Source: Alphaproteobacteria bacterium (GTDB lineage: Bacteria; Pseudomonadota; Alphaproteobacteria; UBA9219). Taken from it: a stretch of 64,000 nt of DNA. Below are positions 9,134 to 16,747 of this stretch, one piece after another. The translations under genes and the position numbers were made by a program. Location of the stretch: contig JAGWIK010000002.1 of the NCBI GenBank assembly GCA_028866275.1, positions 1 to 64,000 of the forward strand, read 5' to 3'. How positions within the stretch are numbered: the stretch's first letter is position 1; the number at the start of each line of letters is the position of its first letter. The notes under the pieces are model-generated. The model had not been told where the DNA came from. It worked only from the letters and a program-made list of their open reading frames with translations, and searched no databases.

Positions 9134-10954
9134 GTGACGCGCGAGAACCGACAGGCGGCGCAAGACCCGATGCCGGTTTTCTTTGTCCTGTTGTTTTTTG
9201 TCGCGTTGATGTTGCGCGTGTGCTTTGTCCTGCAATGGCAGATGACGCCCTATGGCGATGCGCCGCAGCTTGACGCCGATATGTACGACAAATGGGCGTG
9301 GCGTCTGGCGCAGGGGGGCGCGGACGATGCGGGGGTTTATTATCAATCGCCGCTTTATCCGTGGCTGCTGTCCTTTGTGTATCGCGTCGCGGGCCATTCA
9401 TATCCCGCCGCGGGGTTGTTCAACGCGTTTCTGGATTCGCTGACCGTCGTCGGGCTTTCCGTTATCGCGCGGCTTTCCGGCGGCAACAAAGCCGCCGCGT
9501 TGACCGGCATTCTGGCCGCGCTTTTCGCGCCGATGGTTTTTTACACTGCCGCGCCGATGAAAGAATCTTTGACGCTGTTCTTGATGACGGCTTGCGTCGT
9601 GGCGTCATTATGGGCGTTGCGCGCCACCGGCTGGCGGCGTTACGGGGCGGCGGGGGTGATATGCGGGCTGGCCGTGCTGGCGCGCGGCAACGCGCTTTTC
9701 TTGCTGCCGGTTCTGCCGTTTTTCGCGTGGCGATATTATGGGCGGCGCGCGGTCGCGCCTTGTCTGGCCTTCGTCGCCGGCGTGGCCGTGGCGATTGCGC
9801 CGGTGACGCTGCATAACTGGCGTGCCGCGCATGACATCGTGCCCATAACGTCCGACGGCGGATTCAACCTGTATATCGGCCATTCGCCCTATGCCAACGG
9901 CACCAACGCCTATCCGCCCGAAGTCGCGACGGGGCCGGATCAGGAACGGCTCGACACCGCGTGGGTGGCCGAACAACAAACGGGGCATGCGTTGAAACCG
10001 TCGCAAATATCGGCCTTCTGGCGCGACAAGGCGATTGATTACGCGCGTCATCATCCGGCGCGCGAAGTGGAATTGCTGGGATTAAAATTTCTGGCTTTTT
10101 TCAACGATGCCGATCGTTTCGACAATTACGATTTCGGATTCATTCGCCGGCATTTTCCGTCGGTCGTCAATATGTTGCCGCGCGATATCGGCGTGATAAC
10201 GGCTCTGGCGATTTTTGCGTTTATTCTGGCATGGCGAACAGGAGGCGTTCCCCGAGATATGGTTTTTCTGGCCGTATGCGCCGTTGTTTATACCGCGTCG
10301 GTTCTGGTTTTCTATGTCACCGACAGATATCGTTTGCCGGTCATCGTGTTTTTGCTGCCGCTGGCGGGGTGCGCGTGGCCTTATGCGGTCGCGGCGTGGC
10401 GCGAAAAAAGAAAAACGGCTTTGACCGTCGCGGCGTGCGGCGCGGTTGTAACTCTGGCGCTGGCTTTTATGCCCGCGCTTGACGCCGTCGATCATCGCGC
10501 CTTCGATTGGGAAGTTCTGGAGGCGATTGCGGACGCCAAAGGCGACGATGATGCCGTGCTGCGCGATTTCGAAAAAGCGGAAAGCCTGTCGCCGGTAATG
10601 GCGGGTGCGCAGGCTTTCGTGCGCGCCGCGACTGTTTATGAAAAACGGGGACAGGCGGCGCGGGCGGAAAAATTGATCGACGATGCCGTGGCCTTGTTTC
10701 CGCAGGACGGCATCGCGTTGTATAACAAGGGTCGCCTGCAGGCTTTGCGCGGCGATATCGACGGCGCGCTGGCGACGATGCGGGCCGCGCAAAAACTGAC
10801 CCCCACTTATGGGCTGATTTATTACGCGCTGGCGCGGCTGTATGACCGCAAAGGCGATGCGGCGGCGGCGCAGGCGGCGATAGAGCAGGGGCTTGAAATC
10901 GATCCGTCCGATTCCCGTCTTCTGGCCCTTATTCACGCGCAAAACGGCGATTGA
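9134..10954 (+). CDS. GT-C family membrane glycosyltransferase with C-terminal TPR repeats
   Basis: The 606-residue protein starts with GTG immediately after the ileS stop. The N-terminal two thirds are a multi-spanning membrane domain resembling the PMT/ArnT-like (GT39, PMT_2) family. It has an early acidic loop (LDADMYDKWAW) and YYQSPLYPWLLS, followed by many hydrophobic helices. Residues from about 470 to the end are soluble and look like TPR repeats (NKGRLQALRGDIDGALATM, YYALARLYDRKGDAAAAQ). Such enzymes use polyprenyl-phosphate sugars to modify lipids or proteins. The acceptor is unknown. In many Proteobacteria lspA follows ileS; here this gene occupies that place. Confidence 0.7.
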   Translation: MTRENRQAAQDPMPVFFVLLFFVALMLRVCFVLQWQMTPYGDAPQLDADMYDKWAWRLAQGGADDAGVYYQSPLYPWLLSFVYRVAGHSYPAAGLFNAFLDSLTVVGLSVIARLSGGNKAAALTGILAALFAPMVFYTAAPMKESLTLFLMTACVVASLWALRATGWRRYGAAGVICGLAVLARGNALFLLPVLPFFAWRYYGRRAVAPCLAFVAGVAVAIAPVTLHNWRAAHDIVPITSDGGFNLYIGHSPYANGTNAYPPEVATGPDQERLDTAWVAEQQTGHALKPSQISAFWRDKAIDYARHHPAREVELLGLKFLAFFNDADRFDNYDFGFIRRHFPSVVNMLPRDIGVITALAIFAFILAWRTGGVPRDMVFLAVCAVVYTASVLVFYVTDRYRLPVIVFLLPLAGCAWPYAVAAWREKRKTALTVAACGAVVTLALAFMPALDAVDHRAFDWEVLEAIADAKGDDDAVLRDFEKAESLSPVMAGAQAFVRAATVYEKRGQAARAEKLIDDAVALFPQDGIALYNKGRLQALRGDIDGALATMRAAQKLTPTYGLIYYALARLYDRKGDAAAAQAAIEQGLEIDPSDSRLLALIHAQNGD

Positions 10955-11110
10955 AACCAAATCAAATCATTGCATTAACCATAATCGGTTGTAATGATGC
11001 GCCGCCTGTCGGATAGGGAGTGGCAACGCTTTTTTAACCAAATGCGAACGCTTTCTTAAATGAAATCCGATACATAATGGCTCTCTTTCGCTCATCGGGT
11101 TAGGTTTTCT

Positions 11111-13699
11111 ATGTATCTCGGCATCGATCTTGGCTCATCCAACAGCGTCGTCGCGGGCATTGTCGACGGCAAGGCGCGCGTTTTCCGCCCCGCCGACGGC
11201 GGCGAGGTTTTGCCGTCGGTGATTTATTTCGACAAGCGCGGGCATCGTCTGTATGGCCGCCGCGCGCATGATCAGGCCTTGGTCGCGCCGGAAAATGTGG
11301 CGGCGGGGTTCAAGCGTTTGATGGGGTCGTCGACGCCGATTGAAATCAAAGATCTTGAATTGAAATTGACGCCCGAGGAATGTTCGGCGGAAATCATCCG
11401 CCAATTGCTGGGGCAGGCGGCGACGGAATCCGGCGGCGACCGCATCACCGGCGCCGTCATCACCATTCCCGCGGCATTCAACCAGATGCAGTCGGAATCG
11501 ACATTGCGCGCCGCGAAAATGGCGGGGCTTGACCGCGTCGATTTGCTGCAGGAACCTATCGCCGCGGCAATGGCCGCAATGGAAGGCGCGAAACGGTCGG
11601 GCCGTTTTCTGGTGTATGATCTGGGCGGCGGCACGTTCGACGTCGCGCTGGCGCAGGCCATCAACGGCGAAGTCAAAATCGTGGCGCATCAGGGCATCAA
11701 TATGCTGGGCGGGCGCGATTTCGACCGCATGATCGTCAACGAAGTCGTGCGCCCGTGGCTGGCGGCGACGTTCGACCTGCCGGAAAATTTCCAGCGCGAT
11801 CCCAATTACCGCCGCTTGATCCGCATCGCGCAACTGGCCGCCGAAAAGGCGAAAATCGACCTGTCGTCGCAGGATGAAGCCGCCATTTTCGCATCGGACG
11901 ACGAATTGCGCATGATGGACCAGAACGAAATGGAGATGTATCTGGACGTGCCGTTCACGCGCGCGCGGTTCGAAGAATTGATCCGCGAACCCGTCATGCA
12001 GACGATTGATCTGATCCGCAGCCTGTTGGCCGACAACAATACCAGCCACGAAGAAATCGACCGTATCGTGTTCATCGGCGGGCCGAGCCGCATTCCGTTG
12101 ATCCGGCAAATGGTGTCGAATGAATTGGGCATCGCCGCCGATTTGAAAACAGACCCGATGACGGCGGTGGCCGTCGGCGCGGCCTATTATTGCGAAGGAC
12201 GGCAATGGGACGCCGACAATGTCAGTTCGCCCAAGCCCAAGGAAGCCGTGGTCGAAGCGCCGAAATCCGCGCCCGCCTCCGTCCCCGCGGTGGAAGACGC
12301 TTCCGTGCCGGCGGCGCCGGTTATTTCCGAACCGGGCGTGTCCTATGCCTATACCGCGCGCACGCCGTCGGATAAAACGGTCGTGACGGTTCAGGTCAAG
12401 GGCAATGCCGAAACGCGCCAGATCAAGCTGATCGGCAAGGGGTGGGATTCCGGCGCGCTGCCCCTGTTCGACGGGCTGACGATTTCGGTGCCGCTGGCGG
12501 ACGCCGGCGAACATATGTTCACCGCCCATGTGCTGGACGAAGCCGGCAATGTGTTGCCGCAGCATGATCAGGCTTTGGCCATTACGCGTTTGGTGGCGTC
12601 GACGGGCAGCATTCCCGCGGCGCAGACGATTGCGGTCAAGGCCTTGGGCCACATGCATGCGCAGGAAAACATCCTGATGCCGCTGGTCAGAAAAGGCGAC
12701 ACGCTGCCCGCGCATGGCCGCGTGCGTTTCACCACGGCGCGCGGCATCAAGGCGCATGAATTCGGTTCAGTGAGTTTTGAGCTGTTTCAGGTCGAATATC
12801 CCGAACGGGTCGATTTGAATTTGTGCGTCGGCGTGTTCCGCATCGGCGGTGAAGATCTGCCCGACGGGTTCGCCTTGCCTGAAGGGTCGGTGGTGACGTT
12901 CGACTGGACGATGTCGGACAGCGGCATTTTACAGGCCACGGCCATTTTGGAAGGCGCCGAAGGCGCGCGGCTGGAACATAAAGCCCCGCGTTTTTACGCG
13001 CCGCAGGCGGGGCAGATTTCTTTCGCGGGTGAAGGCGGTGCGCAATTCGCGTCGGCCATTATCAGGCAGGGTGAAGAAGAATGGGGCGATCTGGCCGCCG
13101 CCGTCGGCCCCGAGGGCGGGCCTGAAATGCAATTGCTGAAAATGCGGATTCAGGAACAAAGCGAAACGCTGGCCGAAGCGGGCAACGATCCCGAAACCAT
13201 CCGCCGCGTCGCCGAAGAATCGCGCTTCGTGCGGCAGGATATCGCGCGTCTGGCCAAAAAATACCGCGCTGCGATGTTGCAACGCCGTTTGGGCAAGATG
13301 AACGCGGTGTTCAACCGCATCGCCCGCGCCCATGCCGACAAACCCGAAAACGCGCGGTTCGACAATCACGCCGTCAAGGTGCAGGGCATTATCGACGCCG
13401 CCGACGTGGCCGCTTATGAAGATGCCGATTTGCATCTGGCGGAAATGCGGGATCTGTTTTTCTTTGTCGCGTGGCGCGACGCGGGCTATGTCCAGACATG
13501 GTTCAAGCGTCTGGCGGGCGAACCCTATCTGTTCCCCGACGCGGCGGAATTCAAGGATATGGTGGCGCAGGGGCAGGCACTGGCCGCGGCGGACGATATC
13601 GACGCGTTGCGCCAGCTGGTCAAACGCATGCTGTCCTCGCGCATCGCGCTGGGCGCCAGCGACAGCGCCAGCGAGCTGGCGACGATTGTGAAGGCGTAA
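11111..13699 (+). CDS. Atypical Hsp70 (DnaK-like) chaperone, enlarged
   Basis: The actin-like ATPase domain (about residues 1-370) is intact, with GIDLGSSNSVV, VITIPAAFN, VYDLGGGTFDVAL and FIGGPSRIPLI. An Ala/Pro-rich linker (about 375-415) follows, then an extra beta-rich segment (about 416-500). A DnaK-like substrate-binding beta domain comes next (LMPLVRKGDTLPAHG ... VVTFDWTMSDSGILQATA), then a helical tail of more than 200 residues. At 862 residues it is much longer than DnaK (about 640) and lacks the EEVD-like end. No J-protein or GrpE gene is adjacent. It is a divergent Hsp70 paralogue rather than the housekeeping dnaK, and its clients are unknown. A terminator follows. Confidence 0.9.
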   Translation: MYLGIDLGSSNSVVAGIVDGKARVFRPADGGEVLPSVIYFDKRGHRLYGRRAHDQALVAPENVAAGFKRLMGSSTPIEIKDLELKLTPEECSAEIIRQLLGQAATESGGDRITGAVITIPAAFNQMQSESTLRAAKMAGLDRVDLLQEPIAAAMAAMEGAKRSGRFLVYDLGGGTFDVALAQAINGEVKIVAHQGINMLGGRDFDRMIVNEVVRPWLAATFDLPENFQRDPNYRRLIRIAQLAAEKAKIDLSSQDEAAIFASDDELRMMDQNEMEMYLDVPFTRARFEELIREPVMQTIDLIRSLLADNNTSHEEIDRIVFIGGPSRIPLIRQMVSNELGIAADLKTDPMTAVAVGAAYYCEGRQWDADNVSSPKPKEAVVEAPKSAPASVPAVEDASVPAAPVISEPGVSYAYTARTPSDKTVVTVQVKGNAETRQIKLIGKGWDSGALPLFDGLTISVPLADAGEHMFTAHVLDEAGNVLPQHDQALAITRLVASTGSIPAAQTIAVKALGHMHAQENILMPLVRKGDTLPAHGRVRFTTARGIKAHEFGSVSFELFQVEYPERVDLNLCVGVFRIGGEDLPDGFALPEGSVVTFDWTMSDSGILQATAILEGAEGARLEHKAPRFYAPQAGQISFAGEGGAQFASAIIRQGEEEWGDLAAAVGPEGGPEMQLLKMRIQEQSETLAEAGNDPETIRRVAEESRFVRQDIARLAKKYRAAMLQRRLGKMNAVFNRIARAHADKPENARFDNHAVKVQGIIDAADVAAYEDADLHLAEMRDLFFFVAWRDAGYVQTWFKRLAGEPYLFPDAAEFKDMVAQGQALAAADDIDALRQLVKRMLSSRIALGASDSASELATIVKA

Positions 13700-13716
13700 T
13701 GTAATACGGAATCCGG

Positions 13717-13929
13717 TTAGCCGAATAGAAAATCCCTGTAGACGCGGGGATTTTTTTGCATCCCTTTCCAGTGATCGAGCCGGGTGGGTTTGTGCATGCC
13801 GAGGGTCAGGCGGTGACGTTTGACGCTGGGAGGCAAAAGGGGGATTTGCGGTTTAAGCGACTGATACTGGTTCGGGGGCGGTGTGATATGCGGTGTGCGC
13901 GTGGATGTGCCGTTTTTACCGTTTTTCAT
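13717..13929 (-). CDS. Possible small basic protein, hypothetical
   Basis: A 70-residue frame rich in Pro, Lys and Arg with no recognised domain. Support comes from its signals: AAGGGA lies six bases before the ATG, and a good sigma-70-like promoter (TTGACA, 18 bases, TACCAT) ends about 50 bases upstream. The last codons run through the inverted repeat that terminates the Hsp70-like gene from the other side. The overlap and lack of homology leave open that the transcript is a non-coding RNA instead. Confidence 0.4.
   Translation of the reverse strand: MKNGKNGTSTRTPHITPPPNQYQSLKPQIPLLPPSVKRHRLTLGMHKPTRLDHWKGMQKNPRVYRDFLFG
13728..13757. terminator. Terminator of the Hsp70-like gene
   Basis: AAAATCCC pairs with GGGATTTT around a 10-base loop and is followed by a run of seven T on the plus strand. 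On the minus strand it also forms, followed by the weaker TTTTCTATT, so it may serve the small leftward gene too. Confidence 0.75.
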
Positions 13930-13976
13930 TTTAAATCCCTTGATTTATATGGCTGCATCGATGAATAAGCCGGATT

Positions 13977-14006
13977 ATGGTACTTTGGCGCGCGCGGCTT
14001 TGTCAA
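13977..14006 (-). promoter_or_regulatory. Sigma-70-like promoter for the leftward small gene
   Basis: On the minus strand a perfect TTGACA (14001-14006) is followed after 18 bases by TACCAT (13977-13982). It reads toward the small basic gene and is divergent from the rpsF promoter. Confidence 0.5.
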
Positions 14007-14023
14007 ACCGCCCTATTTACCCC

Positions 14024-14051
14024 TTGCAATCTTCGGTTAAATCGCTATAAA
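14024..14051 (+). promoter_or_regulatory. Probable promoter of the rpsF-rpsR operon
   Basis: TTGCAA at 14024-14029 and TATAAA at 14046-14051 are separated by 16 bases. The implied transcript has a leader of about 115 bases before rpsF. The leader contains GC-rich inverted repeats, leaving room for autogenous control by S6:S18, as known for many bacteria. Confidence 0.55.
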
Positions 14052-14172
14052 CGCCCGGCTTTAACAGGCACCTTGCTCGTCCCTTCGAGGGCGGGCTCAG
14101 ACCGGGGCGGCTGATGATTTGGGATTGGCCCAGACCAGCTTCCGGTCGCATAACCATAAGGGAACCGCGGAT

Positions 14173-14607
14173 ATGCCGCTTTACGAAACCATTTTTATCG
14201 CGCGTCAGGATGTGCCGACCACGCAGGTCGAAGCTCTGGCCAAGGCTTTCACCGACATCATCGTCAAGGATAGCGGTTCGGTCAAAAAGACCGAACAATG
14301 GGGCCTGCGCAATCTTGCCTATCGCATCAACAAGAACAAAAAAGGCCATTACGTTCTGATGAATATCGACGCGCCCGCCGCGGCGATTGCCGAAATGGAA
14401 CGTAATATGGGCCTGAATGAAGACGTTCTGCGTTTCATGACCGTGCGCGTCGAAGAACATGAAGAAGGCCCGTCGGCCGTTCTGCGCAAGGATGAACGCA
14501 GCGAACGCCCCGCGTTCGGCGAACGCAATGATCGTGGCGGCGACCGTGGTGGCGATCGCCCCCGCCGCGCCCCGCGCAGCGAATCTGTTGAAGGAGATGC
14601 CGCATGA
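14173..14607 (+). CDS. rpsF: Ribosomal protein bS6
   Basis: S6 binds 16S rRNA together with S18 in the small-subunit platform. The protein opens with [13 protein letters not shown] and contains [23 protein letters not shown], both typical of S6. After about residue 105 it has a charged, Gly/Arg-rich tail ([18 protein letters not shown]). The ATG at 14173 has AAGGGA upstream. Its stop overlaps the rpsR start in an ATGA. Confidence 0.97.
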   Translation: MPLYETIFIARQDVPTTQVEALAKAFTDIIVKDSGSVKKTEQWGLRNLAYRINKNKKGHYVLMNIDAPAAAIAEMERNMGLNEDVLRFMTVRVEEHEEGPSAVLRKDERSERPAFGERNDRGGDRGGDRPRRAPRSESVEGDAA

Positions 14608-14900
14608 GCATGAGCGAACAAACAACCCGCGCCCCGCGCGGCGAACGTCCTGCCGCCGGCGGTTTCGGCGGTTTCCGTCGCGGCCGCAAGAGCTGCCCCT
14701 TTACCGGCAAGCACGCGCCCAAGATCGACTACAAGGATCCGGCTTTGCTGAAGCGTTTCATTTCGGAACGCGGCAAAATCATGCCGAGCCGCATCACCGC
14801 CGTTTCGGCGAAAAAGCAGCGTGAACTGGCGCAGGCCATCAAGCGCGCGCGTTTTCTGGCCTTGCTGCCTTATGCGGACAAGCGTGGCAACGCGAACTAG
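14604..14900 (+). CDS. rpsR: Ribosomal protein bS18
   Basis: The 98-residue protein contains the S18 core: [31 protein letters not shown], split here by the usual spacing, then [17 protein letters not shown] and [12 protein letters not shown]. It is the partner of S6 in the ribosome. AAGGAG lies before the ATG, which overlaps the rpsF stop, implying translational coupling. Confidence 0.97.
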   Translation: MSMSEQTTRAPRGERPAAGGFGGFRRGRKSCPFTGKHAPKIDYKDPALLKRFISERGKIMPSRITAVSAKKQRELAQAIKRARFLALLPYADKRGNAN

Positions 14901-14923
14901 GTTTTAAGTGACGAAGTCCTCTT

Positions 14924-14943
14924 CCCCCGCGCGTGCGCGGGGG
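14924..14943. repeat. GC-rich palindromic hairpin in the rpsR-DUF2232 gap
   Basis: An 8-bp stem (CCCCCGCG/CGCGGGGG) with a CGTG loop lies 24 bases after rpsR and has no T-run. A second GC-rich stretch follows. It may be an RNA processing or REP-like element rather than a terminator, because the operon seems to continue. Confidence 0.5.
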
Positions 14944-15013
14944 CGGTTGGGCCTGGGGCTTTGCCTCTAACCTTGCGGCATGGAGCCGCGGGGGACACGT
15001 TAAGGGGATTGTG

Positions 15014-16000
15014 GTGTCGGAAATTCTTCCCGTATCGCGTGGCCTGATAGGCCATTTGCTTGGCGTTCTGGCCGGTTTGGCCAGCGCGGGGCTGTGCGCA
15101 TTCGCCGGATTCCATGCCGAATCCGTTTTGATCCTGATGGCCTATTTTCTGGCGATACCGCTTTATATGGCGGGCTTTGCCTGCGGCGCGTTGTCGGGTT
15201 TTCTGGCCTGTCTGGCGGGTGTGGCGGGCGTGTTTGCGTTCGCGCCCGCCGGTTTCGGCATTTTTTATCTGTTTTTCGACGCCATTCCGGCCGCCATTCT
15301 CATTCTGCTGGCGATGGGGCGTCGTGTCGATGCTGATGGCGCGGTGACGTGGCGTTCCGAAGGGACGGTGCTGGCCGTGATGACGCTTTATCCTTGTCTG
15401 ATTTTCATGGCGGTCTTCGTCATCGCGATGGGGCATGACGGCGGGTTGCAGGCGATGACTCTTCACGCGCTCGACGGCATGAGCGATCAGGTGACGAAAT
15501 TAATCGCCGCCGACGGGCAGAAGGTCACGCCGGAGATTATCGCGAACATTCATCAGGCCTTTGGCATGATCGCGCGCATTATGCCCGCCTTTGTCATGTG
15601 CGTGTGGCTGTTTTCGACTTTCGTCGATATGGCCGTGGCGCAAAGTTTTGTCGGCCAGCGTCAATGGAAATTGCGTCCCGCTTTTACGCTGGGCAACCTG
15701 CATGTGCCGTCTTTGGTTGTTTTTGCCGCCGCCATTGTCGGGTTGGTCGCCGTTTTCGCCCCCGAACCTTATCGCTATGTCGGGCTTAATCTGGGGCTGG
15801 TGCTGGGCGTGCCTTTTTTCTTTTCCGGCCTTGCCGTCATTCATGGCTGGGCGGCGCGCACCGCCTATCCCGGCGCGGTGCTGGCCGGGTTTTATATTCT
15901 GCTGGTCGCTATCGTCTATCTGGCTTTTCCCGTCACGTTTTTGGGCGTGCTGGATCAGTGGGTCAATTTCCGCAAACGGTTTGCGGAACCTAAAAATTAA
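15014..16000 (+). CDS. DUF2232 family integral membrane protein
   Basis: A 328-residue protein with about eight hydrophobic segments. It lies between rpsR and rplI, the usual place of DUF2232 (YybS-like) proteins in Alphaproteobacteria. The GTG at 15014 has AAGGGG six bases upstream; a GTG one codon earlier is too close to that site. The longer upstream frame runs through the palindrome and is not supported. The function is unknown; a membrane transport or envelope role is only a guess from topology. Confidence 0.75.
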   Translation: MSEILPVSRGLIGHLLGVLAGLASAGLCAFAGFHAESVLILMAYFLAIPLYMAGFACGALSGFLACLAGVAGVFAFAPAGFGIFYLFFDAIPAAILILLAMGRRVDADGAVTWRSEGTVLAVMTLYPCLIFMAVFVIAMGHDGGLQAMTLHALDGMSDQVTKLIAADGQKVTPEIIANIHQAFGMIARIMPAFVMCVWLFSTFVDMAVAQSFVGQRQWKLRPAFTLGNLHVPSLVVFAAAIVGLVAVFAPEPYRYVGLNLGLVLGVPFFFSGLAVIHGWAARTAYPGAVLAGFYILLVAIVYLAFPVTFLGVLDQWVNFRKRFAEPKN

Positions 16001-16027
16001 ACCGACACACAACCGAAGGAGAAAAAC

Positions 16028-16693
16028 ATGATCGAAGTTATTTTGCTGGAACGTATCGAACGTCTGGGCGCGATGGGCCAGACGGTCAAAGTGCGCCCCG
16101 GTTATGCGCGCAATTTCCTGTTGCCGCAGAACAAGGCTTTGCGCGCGACCAAGGCCAATATGGACCTGTTCGAAAAGCAACGCGCCGAACTGGAAGCGCG
16201 CAACGCCGCCGAACGCGCCAAAGCCGAAACGCTGGCCGCCAAGCTGCATGACGTCAAATTTGTCGTCATTCGTCAGGCCAGCGACACCGGCCATCTGTTC
16301 GGGTCGGTTTCCGCGCGCGACGTGGCCGAAGCCGCCGTCAAGGCCGGGCATCAGATTGATCGCGGCCAGGTGCAGATCGACAGCCCGATCAAGGCGCTGG
16401 GCCTGTTTCCGGTCAAGGTCAAGCTGCACCCCGAAGTGACGATCAAGGTCACGGTCAATGTCGCGCGGTCGCCTGAAGAAGCGATTGTGCAGGCCGAAAA
16501 GGGCGCGGCGGTGTTGAAGGCCACGGAAGAAAAAGCCCAGGTCGAAGCGGCGTTCGAAGCCGCGGCTGAAAAAGCCGATGAACCTGTCGCCGAAGAAAAA
16601 CCCGCGAAGAAGGCCAAGAAAGCCGACGCCGCGGAAGAAGGCGAAGAACCCAAAGCCAAGAAGCCCCGCGCCAAGAAAGCGGCGGCGGAATAA
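16028..16693 (+). CDS. rplI: Ribosomal protein bL9 with long C-terminal tail
   Basis: L9 binds 23S rRNA near the L1 stalk. The N-terminal motif [31 protein letters not shown] and the elongated helix (residues about 45-80) are typical. The C-terminal domain ends near residue 150. About 70 further residues are rich in Ala, Glu and Lys ([22 protein letters not shown]), a tail type seen in several Alphaproteobacteria. A good GAAGGAG site precedes the ATG. A terminator follows. Confidence 0.97.
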   Translation: MIEVILLERIERLGAMGQTVKVRPGYARNFLLPQNKALRATKANMDLFEKQRAELEARNAAERAKAETLAAKLHDVKFVVIRQASDTGHLFGSVSARDVAEAAVKAGHQIDRGQVQIDSPIKALGLFPVKVKLHPEVTIKVTVNVARSPEEAIVQAEKGAAVLKATEEKAQVEAAFEAAAEKADEPVAEEKPAKKAKKADAAEEGEEPKAKKPRAKKAAAE

Positions 16694-16713
16694 ATCGGGC
16701 TTTGATGTAAGGG

Positions 16714-16747
16714 AAAACTGGCCTTTCGCAAGAAAGGCCGGTTTTTT
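16714..16747. terminator. Bidirectional terminator between rplI and the ComEC-like gene
   Basis: AAACTGGCCTTTC pairs with GAAAGGCCGGTTT around a GCAA loop, with T-runs available on both strands. The two flanking genes converge here, and the ComEC-like stop lies in the right edge. Confidence 0.9.

Noticed and set aside
13756-13968. 70-codon frame on the plus strand opposite the small basic gene
   Set aside because: It starts at TTG within a terminator T-run and has no ribosome binding site, unlike the frame on the other strand.
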